From Epithemia pelagica (taxonomy: Eukaryota > Bacillariophyta > Bacillariophyceae > Surirellales > Surirellaceae), in the NCBI GenBank assembly GCA_946965045.2, contig OX337232.1:1364001-1428000 (forward strand): 64,000 bases of DNA. The letters run 5' to 3'. The notes beneath the pieces are model-generated. The model worked only from the letters and a program-made list of their open reading frames with translations, was not told the origin of the DNA and searched no databases. A program made the translations under genes and the position numbers. Each line of letters begins with the position of its first letter. Position 1 is the first letter of the stretch. Below are positions 53,501 to 61,502 of this stretch, piece after piece.

Positions 53501-55771
53501 ATGCCCGCATGCGTATTGTGCCAGTGCAAAAAGCATGCCAAAAGACACAAGCGCATGGTTGTTGTGTTTCCTTGCTCGAATGATGAACTGGAAAAACACA
53601 TCAAGACTAAATCTCTGGCGTAAGAAAGCCCGTTCCTTCGACGGTGCAAGCTCAACCTTCTTGGTGTATCCACTCAATGCCATGAGGGTATTGAACTGAT
53701 CCGGCAAGTATTTTTCAAAATCTGTGACCATCTCTCTGGTCTCATGTTCCGACAGGAACTTTTCAAAAATGTTGTTAAAACGCCCAAAACATTCCTCCAT
53801 GCGATCCCAGAGACGACGATCGATATGTTCACAGAACTTCTTCACTTGTTCGCTACCATCAATGATAGGAGGAGGTGGTTCATCTGCCTTCAGACGGGCA
53901 TCGTGTAGCTGGGCTAAAACAGTGTTGTGTTTCTCATTTGCTTCGGCATGCATCTGCTTGATTTGTAGTCGCTCCCATACACTCTTAAGTTCGGCGAGCA
54001 TGAACCGGTCACCTGGGGTTTCCTGTATGAGGCGATGGAGAAGGGTGAGCCGTTCTCCGCCGTCTTCTTTCACTCGCTTGAATATGTGAGACCAAGTTCG
54101 TTCGGGATGATAATCCGCCTGAACAAAAACACCCTGAGGGTAGTTGAAAATTTTGAACCAAGTAAGACACTCTCCAATACAGTCGGTCGGCGGCGTTGTG
54201 AATTGACAGTTGTCGGAGGAGAAGATTGGGAATTTGAAATGCGTCCCATATTGGAGGTGTTCATTCATGGCGTCAACAATATGTTTGTAAAGTTGCGCAT
54301 CAGTAACATGTCGGAGGTCGGGGTTTTTCAAGACCCAGCCAGTAAGTTGGTGGTAGGAGCGACCTTCGAATAGAACGGACGGAACGTAGTTGGATTGTGA
54401 CGTATCTCGCAAAACTTTACTCCACTTCTTGGCGTACCGAGGGGGGAGAATTGCGGCGTTGAAAAACAACGCAACAGGAGTGCCAATCTTGAGGAACCAA
54501 AAGTCTTCAAGTAACATTGTGCGCAACCCAAAGGATGTTACCATTTGGACCGATGAAGGAAAAGACTGCTCATCCTCCGCTGTGTCCTCAGTGTCAACTG
54601 TGTCGCTTGAACCAACGTGTTTACGCTTGTTGGAGGTTTTGTTATACCGACGTTGTTTAGTGATCCCTGCGGACGATCTCGTCACACCCATTGTGTAGTT
54701 TTTTGCCTTTCGCATCAAGGGGCCACAGTAGTTGGCTACCAACGACAGATTGCATCGCTTGTCTGGGGATGTGGCAACAACAATCATCGGAGGGTGGTTC
54801 TTCGTCGAGTCTCCTGGATTGTTACATTTTAGGGAAGGCTGTCGTCGCAAAGGAAAAAGGAAGGAACCATCTTGAATCTTCTTAATTTGCACTTTCAAGT
54901 TTGGATACTGGACTTGAGGTTGCAAGATGGTGGACGGATTTCCTCTACGAACCAGACCAGAACCAAGGCGCTCAAGAGATTCTGTGGATTGCGTGTTGTC
55001 CGTGGTGTCGGTAGTGTTCGGGCCTGTAGTAGACGGTGAAGGGGCAACAGCGCCAGTTACAGGGACGGTACCGGGTGGAGGGGCAACAGCTGTAGGGACG
55101 GTATCATTTGTTGCAGTAGGGTGGTCAGCATCGTCGTCGTTGTTGCTTTGGTTGACGGGACGCTGGGCATTCTTGTCAGGGGAAGGGTCCTTGGAAGCCT
55201 CGATCGCGCGCAAAAGGTTCGACGATTTTGGTGGTGACGATTGGGTGCCAAATTCGACCAATCCAATGGAGTTACAACGGTGATAAAGGTTAAAAGAGGA
55301 GGACGACAGACGTGATTTTTGAGACGGTGCGTTCGACGCATCGGCACCATTGGAACCTGGTTCGGTAACGCCTCCTGGTATGGTAGAGACGGGAGGAGGG
55401 AGCGCGTTGAAGCGAGGGGTTCTTGTGCTGGATGGGCCGCTCGAGATGGAACTTGTAGCAGTAGCACTATCCAAAAACGTTGCTGGTTCGGGACGAGTGT
55501 AGTTTGGATCGTTGCGGCTGTTCGGCAAACGAGAGGCTTGAGGTGTCTGGTAGGGATGAACAGCAAGGGACAACGGAACTGGATTGGTGCTTTGGATGGA
55601 AGAAGGATTGTCTTGTGTTGCTGATTCGTTCGGTGTGGTTTTGGCGATGCTGTTGTTGTCGCCTTGATTGGTCAATGATGATGCATCCGATGAGACACTG
55701 TGACTTGCAAAAGCCGCCCTGACTTCCCGTTGAGAAAGACGACGACGTTTGTGTGAACAATCGGATGACAT
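50531..55771 (-). CDS. Candidate transposase of the transposon (1746 residues)
   Basis: A single uninterrupted frame; the first ATG is 55771, about 100 bp inside the right arm. The first ~330 residues are Ser/Thr/Pro-rich with basic KRRR. The core (about 430-1330) is ordered and rich in aromatics. Blocks include VFDNLQDGRRLAF (near 805), FVVGDGLSIDRMFQF (near 1047), INGDLHVRFHMLDAIYRLFY (near 1097) and LMELYYNRIP with ALDQIMERLMPFF (near 1262-1310). Asp residues in the first three blocks could belong to an RNase H-like catalytic centre, and the layout faintly recalls DUF6589-type proteins. That is inference from pattern only. Residues about 1505-1620 are very acidic. As the only other gene in an intact terminal-repeat element, it is the best transposase candidate. 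Superfamily not recognised. Confidence 0.75.
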   Translation of the reverse strand: MSSDCSHKRRRLSQREVRAAFASHSVSSDASSLTNQGDNNSIAKTTPNESATQDNPSSIQSTNPVPLSLAVHPYQTPQASRLPNSRNDPNYTRPEPATFLDSATATSSISSGPSSTRTPRFNALPPPVSTIPGGVTEPGSNGADASNAPSQKSRLSSSSFNLYHRCNSIGLVEFGTQSSPPKSSNLLRAIEASKDPSPDKNAQRPVNQSNNDDDADHPTATNDTVPTAVAPPPGTVPVTGAVAPSPSTTGPNTTDTTDNTQSTESLERLGSGLVRRGNPSTILQPQVQYPNLKVQIKKIQDGSFLFPLRRQPSLKCNNPGDSTKNHPPMIVVATSPDKRCNLSLVANYCGPLMRKAKNYTMGVTRSSAGITKQRRYNKTSNKRKHVGSSDTVDTEDTAEDEQSFPSSVQMVTSFGLRTMLLEDFWFLKIGTPVALFFNAAILPPRYAKKWSKVLRDTSQSNYVPSVLFEGRSYHQLTGWVLKNPDLRHVTDAQLYKHIVDAMNEHLQYGTHFKFPIFSSDNCQFTTPPTDCIGECLTWFKIFNYPQGVFVQADYHPERTWSHIFKRVKEDGGERLTLLHRLIQETPGDRFMLAELKSVWERLQIKQMHAEANEKHNTVLAQLHDARLKADEPPPPIIDGSEQVKKFCEHIDRRLWDRMEECFGRFNNIFEKFLSEHETREMVTDFEKYLPDQFNTLMALSGYTKKVELAPSKERAFLRQRFSLDVFFQFIIRARKHNNHALVSFGMLFALAQYACGHPLFATQIPVWIGLAVSKRTMERRVEPWLQSYDTRVRQALRNVTSLLCVFDNLQDGRRLAFQQGQSSMYTRVTARFVMSMYIARFPSWVYTFLERPKLTYIQQAIPGAYQMPAFESSDLQFGLVDTLNSIFRHQFPVDSEPSGNPFDCSGTRVRIYQQIIAWCREIQHLKRFLSTKRRPGYKVDYTLQPPEFSLNHARANIASALRGLRKNRESNIFEVARQFPIRVVHTWRHTPPVAELLILPVSVLDETTKTGAAGIILDFMVLHGLLQWDETNELYRHGQKWEDKWLFVVGDGLSIDRMFQFFDDVMAITDAKVASFRTAYRQAITISQVLHRVVPINGDLHVRFHMLDAIYRLFYGGFLQCMQHRLKWKRIDGGDVSKSYRLAHRLAILVYEEVDRIMLDVFILRCVSEEKVDEYVHHNKQELLAVYLAKEYLLYLNKQVRESRDWLHRYLCNFLLIVRKYMTFLQGEQQGDALAMESAVVEYLPIFYATKKTNSFNTQLRLMELYYNRIPISILQQIRINRTKHQKARSNKYTLYPKESALDQIMERLMPFFKSMNHNGTEASFVRVSQMLTACQRAKQFVQFYTRGRGDGEYELAERFMESAGIVDDEEAKEKDQVVDPCQSNKTTTIPNNRLNRVLVTEVLLKAKCHEVRNESNVVVDKNVFWRALDSTQLQVQKKHHRCGNGRVENDATHEFVMVKVSNMIPSKSASGTARDRDDDSQHSKGSALAEDGGEDDTTEIDLAEAMKEQDDEGSTGDRSYFSDDDVAVIDIEDEAFAEGNETNVTIDEDEHDNEDEGERGITRVNSGEVDEPETQFDETQVEDFLADEANETEALDGEEDVDEGDGEDEGEDDGSNGKKCKVNEKEEENETAMPPDNRLLQEKKRVKGMKIVELNVLATKDLESVALEEMGEKNVIAGKEWEAARKEREHHFLRYKLFARLEDMEKEGPGLGWSNRSDSGTLVGNRLDRSVNIFKKYKFDCQKDH

Positions 55772-55873
55772 GAATATGATATCCAACCACCGCACCTCCT
55801 CCGTCGTGGTGGATGCGGGGTGGATGAATGTGGTATTTGGAATTTTGTATCAGCCTCGAGAGCTGGGTGGACG

Positions 55874-55950
55874 AGCCATGGGGGTGAGAATAGATTTCTC
55901 CTCATAGTACGACTCACGCGCGACCAGATTCTCACCCCTGCTTGGGGGTA
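55874..55950. repeat. Right terminal inverted repeat
   Basis: Inverted copy of 48146-48222, ending GGGGGTA at 55950. Same internal self-complementary motifs. Confidence 0.92.
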
Positions 55951-55959
55951 AGCAACCAA
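55951..55959. repeat. Target-site duplication, right copy
   Basis: AGCAACCAA, identical to 48137-48145. It lies in a CAA/CAG-rich stretch upstream of the next gene. Confidence 0.9.
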
Positions 55960-56120
55960 CAACAGCAACAAACAACAACAGCAACAAACAACATCAGCTG
56001 CCATCGCGCCGCCCAGTCGTCTCCGATTGATGTTAATCAGAATCAAAGACCAGCTGAACAGTTGAATCCAAACTGACAACACGCAACAGACTACATACTC
56101 ATACAACAACAACAATAGAA

Positions 56121-57537
56121 ATGGCAGCGGAAGAGCAAAAGGCCTGGGAAGCAGCAGCGGCAGCGTACGATGGGGGTAAAGGGATAGCCCTGGAAGAGTA
56201 CGATCCTGATGACAATAACGATATGGTACTAGCCTCTCAGGCCTTGCAGGTAACTGACCCGCATGCAAAGAGAAGACTTAAGCGATTCATTCGAAATCTC
56301 CAACAACAACGACAGCAACAACAAGGTAAGTCTAGGTTTGCGTCTCTTCCTCAGCTTAATTGTGTGGATGTTACATACTTTGTTTGTTCTCCAGTAACAC
56401 TCACGTGCCTTTTTTGATACCTTGACCCGGTCAATTCAAATGTTCTGTTATTATTTTCAATCAATCAAATTCAAAATGCTGTTCACGGTTGTGTCTTGAT
56501 TCAAAAAGAAGGTAAGTTTAATGCAAAACTGAATCTTTCTTGATCCCTTGACTAATCCAAAACTTAAAACTTTGTTTCGATTTATTTTGTTGTTGATCTT
56601 GCGACTGGGTTGTGCAGCCCAACAGCGACCACAGCAACAAGAAGGTATGTTGAGGCAGCCGCAGCCGGTGTTTATGATCGGGGCCATCGTCAGAGGAGCG
56701 AAACAGTCGAACGGCGCGCGAGGGAATGTGTTCAAGTTTCTGGAAAGGCACTGCGGTCACTATTCAGAACAAGAAGGAATTCAAATCCGTTACGAGAACG
56801 ATGATTTACATATCAAAGCCTACTTTGTATCATACGAAGCGGCATGTCAACTGCAGACAGCGCTGAATGAATGGGAAATTCATAAAGAACTCGCTAATTT
56901 GAGAGGTGTTGCTCTTGATCCGCTCACACCCGCCGGAATTTCCATGCCTCCGGACTTGAAACGCATTTATTTGCAGGATTACCAACCGCAGGATAGTGAA
57001 TCACCCTGTCAAACACTGGATCAACTGCATTCTTACCGTCTTTCCGTGCCCGTTACGGAGCCCGTGGAACCAAATACACCGCTCGTTCGCTATCAAAGCA
57101 TCGACAAGCTCGTCCCTCATCTCAAGCACTACAAATGTCACTTGAAAGACAAGGCCAAATTTCAGCGGCTTCAAACCAACGAAAACAACATGCTCGCAGC
57201 AAGTTGGACTTTTCATCAACAATTGGTTGGCCTCAACGTGGATGAAGGGATGCCTCTAGCAGCTATCTCTGTCAAAGAAGCTTCCAGGTGCCGGATCGCG
57301 GCACATGACGACCGATACCGTGTGACACTCTCCATTAAATTCTTCTACCCAGAACTTGCATCCTCATTTGCCGCTCTGGAAGGGGCACACATGGTGGTAG
57401 ATGATGACGGTTCCCGCTACTGGGAGACGGTTGTCCACGTGAAAGACAAAAAACTATTTTTGGAATGTATTGAGTGGAAGTTTCAGGACACCACAAAACA
57501 GTGGCAAAATCACAGAGAATTTCTGGAGCAGGAGTAA
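56121..57537 (+). CDS. Unrecognised two-exon protein next to the transposon
   Basis: Probable 374-residue product from exons 56121-56325 and 56618-57537. The 292-nt phase-1 intron (GTAAGT...GCAG) joins two Gln-rich stretches (QQQRQQQQ and AQQRPQQQ) in frame. The N-terminus is Ala/Glu-rich. The C-terminal ~290 residues look folded, with NVFKFLERHCGHYSE, KAYFVSYEAACQL and NMLAASWTFHQQLVGLN; the last faintly recalls the Asn...His-x-x-(Phe/Leu) part of HNH-like nucleases, too weak to assign. The transposon ends 170 bp before the ATG, so its leader or promoter has probably been displaced. Alternative short exons within the intron cannot be excluded. Confidence 0.6.
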
Positions 57538-57897
57538 TTATTATCTTCATCTTCGTCTTTAGCCTTAGCATTGGAGCGAGGGGAAATTGCAGAATCAGGG
57601 GAAAAAGTTAAAACACAAGGAAAAACTGAAGAAGTATCAGGCCGAACTAAAGAAGGAAGAAGAAGATACCATGGCCCGGATTTTAGACGTCAGTTTTTAT
57701 TGATGGATATTGACAATGTAATACCAAGAGATTTGAGCAAACAGAAAAGCAACTGGTAGCATCACTTTAGGTATTTGTTTAGAATACAATTCCTTAGTTA
57801 CCTACCAAAAGAGACTCAATTCAAACAAAATAAGAAGTATATATGTTTCTTGTTCCAATTCTAGAACTAATTGTTGAAACAACAGTAGATACAACAA
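57538..57897. other. Intergenic region between convergent frames
   Basis: 360 bp, AT-rich to the right. A short plus-strand open frame (57571-57759) is not convincing. Nothing recognised. Confidence 0.4.
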
Positions 57898-59525
57898 TCA
57901 ACAAATACTAGAGTTGTTGTTTCCTTTTGTTCGGGCTGGTTGTTTCGTTTCTATAAACTCTACGCGGTGGACTTGTAACCACATGGGGTACTCGCGCGGT
58001 TCATGGTGCTGGAAGACTTGGTTGAAGTGTTGCTTCAGGGCTGTTTCGGTGATTCGTGGGAGAGCCGCTTCCTCCTGGTGGTTCGCCTTGTGGCGGACGA
58101 CCAGGTTGAGGTGGATGGCTGCGGGTGGGTCCTTGTTTCCGCTGTGGTTCAAGGGCTTGGTGGTTGGAGACTTGTACGGGTTCCGGATTGGCGGTCGGAG
58201 AGGTGTTGTCGTAGAGGGTGTTCCGTTGGTGTTGTCGTCGTTTTCGTGGTGTTCATCTTCGTGCTCTGTGGTGGGTTCTGTTTCTTTGGCGTCGTGGTGG
58301 TGTGCCTGGTTGTGGGGGGTTGTGATTCGGTTGGTGTAATGGAGTCGATGTGGTGGTGTCGCCGTGTTGGAGGCGAATCGGTTGATGTCTCCCGGGGTGT
58401 TTGTTGTGTTGTTGTCGTTCGTCGGGTTTTCGTCGTCGGGAGAGGGTGGCTGGTGGTGTTTCGGGTTGGTTGCCTCATCGGCGGTGGTGTTGTCGTTGTT
58501 GGTGTCGGTTGTGGGGGTGGTTGGTTGAGGAGTTGGTGGCAGGGGTGTTGTTCTGGTTGTGGTGGCATTCTTTTTCTGTGGTTTTTTCGGTGGATCCTTT
58601 CCTGGGTTTTTGTCAGCGGATTTTTTGGTTTGGTGGATGTTGTGGTTTTTCTTGCGCTGGCTGGGGTCCGGAGTGATGGGAATGGCGCTGGCTTCGTGAC
58701 GGTGGGCGGAAGCGAGAGGAGTGTTTCCTGGCGTGGCTTGGTGGTCCGGGTTTGGTTCTTTGGGAGGGTTCCCCCCTTTCTTGTGCGCCCCAGACTGGGA
58801 GCGGGTGGTGACTGAGCGGAGCATGGCGGATGCCGGCTTCTTCCTGGAGGAGTGTGCGAGTTTCGAGTGGGCTTGCATGCTGATGGCTTGAGTTTTGGCG
58901 GGCTTTTCGTTCTCGTTGGTTTCCAATGACGACTTGAACCTGTTCGGCATTGTGGGCGAATCTGGAGGTGGCGGGCTGTGGAGCTCTTTTTCCTGTCGGA
59001 ATTTGTTGGCGAGGCTGGCCATGTCGACAATTGACTGTTGACGTGGCGAGTGGGTGGAGTACCGGTTGTCCGTCTGGGTCGCCACCGATTTCGTGGAACT
59101 ACGGGGACGAAGGGGCTTGTTGTCGTTGGGCATGGTTGGTTGGTGACGTCTTTGTTTGTTGTCGTTGTGTGCTTCATTGGTTTGAGTTTCTGGCCGTTTG
59201 GGCGGGGCTGGTGTGGTTGTTGTTGTGCCGTGTTGGTTTTGCATGGTTGGTGGGGCGGTCGGACCCTGGCTTTTGGCGATTGGGCCGCTTTGGGAGGTGG
59301 CGGGGTTTCGACCATGGTGTCCGAGGCGTCGAGCATCCTTGTTGCGATTGCAAAATCTTTGCCGTGCGGTAGAACGATGTTGGGTTTTCCGGGAAAGCCC
59401 ACGGCGGGTCCGCGCTGTCCACCATCGTGGAGAAGGGGAGGGGGACGCGGGAGGGTATGCTTACTGGAACGGTCGGCCGGCGGGTTCATCTTTGTCAGTT
59501 CACTTTGCTGAACAATCTTCATCAT
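57898..59525 (-). pseudogene. Thr/Pro/Asn-rich ORF1-like frame, possible retroelement fragment
   Basis: Two overlapping minus-strand frames. The one from 59525 (MMKIVQQSELTK...) is well formed as far as about 59250; after that the one from ATG 59244 to 57898 (448 codons) is the better protein. A frame change near 59250 would join them. The product is dominated by Thr, Pro, Asn, His and Lys. A less biased C-terminus (IHLNLVVRHKANHQ, TALKQHFNQVFQHHEP, MWLQVHRVEF) suggests one folded module. The A+C-rich coding strand and composition match the ORF1 of the non-LTR element at 46-48 kb, whose 5' end is missing. It may be an ORF1 of a related element. No reverse transcriptase follows it. Confidence 0.45.
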
Positions 59526-59591
59526 GGGGGAAGTTATCTTGGGAGCCCAACCTCCCCAAGTTCGGTCATGCCCCGAGACTGCACCATCTAT

Positions 59592-59644
59592 CTACAAGTA
59601 CGAGCTCCACCGCATGAAAGTTCTTCGCGCAGTAGCCCGTGCTT
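59592..59644. repeat. Inverted repeat, left arm
   Basis: 53 bp matching the complement of 61088-61140 with two mismatches; contains GAGCTCCACCGCA and TTCTTCGCGCAGTAGCC. Confidence 0.88.
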
Positions 59645-61087
59645 CACCAACTGATGAGACTTCCGCCCAACGAGATTCACTACACCATACATTTTCCAAG
59701 AGTAAAATGAATTGCCCCTCATCCACGGTTGATTTTCTCGTAAGGTTACCTCGTACCGATGAAACCTCTCACCATGATACGAGTATGCGATTACCCTTCC
59801 TGTACGAGTAGTTAAACAACAATCATACTAGTGCAAAATGTACAAACCGCTTCCTAATGATAAGCCTATTTTATGTTACCACCACCACTGCTGCTTGTGG
59901 TCGTTGTTATAGGAGATTGTTGCATTCAGCCGAGACGAGGAGTTCATTGTTGAGTTTGGCCCCGTTGTCGTGGCACCGGATTGTCTCTTTCAGCCAAACC
60001 AAGGAGTTGATTGTTGCGCTTGTTGTAGAACCGTAGAACTGAGAGAGACAGAGATGGAGAGCAGCTGGTGATTGGTGTGTTTGTTGTCATTGTCATTATC
60101 GTGGCCCCGAAGTGTTTCACTCGGCCGAACCAACCAGTTGATTGTTATGATGGGGACATGCACTGCCACGCGAGGCCAAAACCAATTGGTTACATGTACT
60201 TGGTTGTGTCTGTGGTCATGGTTGTGGGTGTCGTATCATCATCACCATCCGATGGCTCGGTCGTTGTGGTTGTTGGTTATGTCATTGTGATTCTCCATCC
60301 TGTTCTGGTTGTGGCAACATCGGCCGAGGAGGCTGCCAAAAAGTGAAGGGAAGTCTCCCTCCATTGTTGCACCATAACACTACCTTTCAGTTGTTTATTG
60401 TTGTGTCCTTAGGTCCAGTACAACCTCGGTGTTGTTGTTGTTGTTGCCATCTGTGGTCCTGTCTTGGTCGTTGTCGCTTCTCATCAACTTGTCGAACCAA
60501 ACAGTTTGCCGCTCGCAAGGCTCTTCGACCAAGGCCACCACAGCTCCACGGCGTCCACTCCTTCTTCTTCCTCTCGAACTCTGTTGTCGGAAGCAGCCGC
60601 ACCACGGGCATCACCATCCTTGATGGCAGTAGAAGCCCCTTCGACCCACGGTTGACACTTGTTTTGTTAGGACTAGTCAGGCTTTTGTTGCGTTAGAACC
60701 ACCAACGGACGAGGCGCGCATTTGTTGTGTTCGGACCAATCGATGACGACGAGTTGATTGATGCGAGAAGAGAGATGCTGGATTCATTATATCGATTGTC
60801 ATCGTCTTCTTTCCACGGTCACTTACTTCGCTCCGGTTGCCAAAAATGGAAGGTCTTCCAAATCTTCCTGTAGCTCCACAGATTTTCACAGTTCATCCCT
60901 TCCCGTCCATTCCCTCACGGTACACATGAAGATCAAGCTTCCTGGATGGTCGGCGGAGTGCTAGCACCTTTCGTTGGAGGTGCACACCGGCTTGAGTGTG
61001 CCATGGTGGTGTTATGCAGTGCAAAATGACCGTAATGCTCTTCCTACCAAGTTAGAATCACTATAGAAAAAACAGTGGAGGCCCTGA

Positions 61088-61140
61088 AAGCACGGGCTAC
61101 TGCGCGAAGAACTTTCGTGCGGTGGAGCTCGTACTCGTAG
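61088..61140. repeat. Inverted repeat, right arm
   Basis: Complement of 59592-59644 with two mismatches. Its outer end is one base from repeat copy B. Confidence 0.88.
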
Positions 61141-61141
61141 C

Positions 61142-61265
61142 CGATGATCGTGATACAAAGGGGAAAGGCTATAACACAGCGTTGACAGGGGCTATTATGA
61201 TGAGTTAGATTGTACTGTTACGGATAATGAAATCTGATTGGGTTCATAGCTTAATATTAAAGCCT
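61142..61265 (+). repeat. Dispersed repeat, copy B
   Basis: 124 bp matching 40077-40214 in the same orientation, with two small deletions and scattered substitutions. Non-coding. Confidence 0.85.
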
Positions 61266-61502
61266 GCATCCCTTCTATAAAATTTAGAATTTAGGCCATT
61301 GGGAGGCACAATAAAATATTATTCGAAAGCAAGATCTGTTACACGTCATTTGAGTGCAAAAGACATTTGAATGCAATGCAATCATTAATTTGTCGGAACA
61401 AATGATTGCATGTTTCTGCGACCATTTGATTTGTCGGGTTCAGTCACGGATTACCTCAACCCCTAGATCTTCATCCAACATCCTCATCGTTCAACATCCC
61501 AT

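Larger units (their letters stand above)
48146..55950. mobile_element. 7.8-kb DNA transposon with RecQ-like helicase and candidate transposase
   Basis: A 7,805-bp element with complete ends. Terminal inverted repeats of about 77 bp begin TACCCCCAAGCAGGGG on both sides. The outer 24 bp are identical (48146-48169 against 55927-55950), and an inner block of 28 bp is identical (48194-48221 against about 55875-55902). Between them the arms diverge. Each arm also contains GGGGTGAGAAT and its inverse ATTCTCACCCC, so it can fold on itself. A perfect 9-bp duplication, AGCAACCAA, flanks the element. Two convergent single-exon genes fill it, 22 bp apart at their 3' ends: a RecQ-like helicase (plus) and a 1746-residue protein (minus). 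Intact frames and a perfect duplication suggest recent insertion. A 9-bp duplication with long arms recalls Mutator elements, but no MULE-type transposase motif was seen. Confidence 0.92.
59526..61502. other. Long non-genic region with G/T-rich tracts and repeats
   Basis: About 2 kb. 59880-60470 is rich in GTTGT-type runs on the plus strand. A 53-bp inverted repeat (59592-59644 and 61088-61140) encloses 1.4 kb, and repeat copy B (61142-61265) adjoins its right arm. Open frames such as 60068-60346 are Val-rich products of the base bias and are not accepted. Confidence 0.5.

Noticed and set aside
48146-55950. Helitron because of the helicase gene
   Set aside because: The helicase is RecQ-like with DESH, there is no Rep/HUH motif, and the element has terminal inverted repeats and a 9-bp duplication, which Helitrons lack.
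58003-58815. Plus-strand 270-codon Val/Gly/Trp-rich frame
   Set aside because: Composition is what the antisense of a Thr/Pro/Asn-rich frame gives; no domain pattern.
60068-60346. Plus-strand 92-codon hydrophobic, Val-rich frame
   Set aside because: Arises from the local GTT/GTG-rich bias; no start context, neighbours or homology to support it.
40077-61265. Copies A and B as long terminal repeats of a 21-kb LTR retrotransposon
   Set aside because: They are too short, lack TG...CA ends, differ by indels, and no gag-pol-integrase order lies between them.
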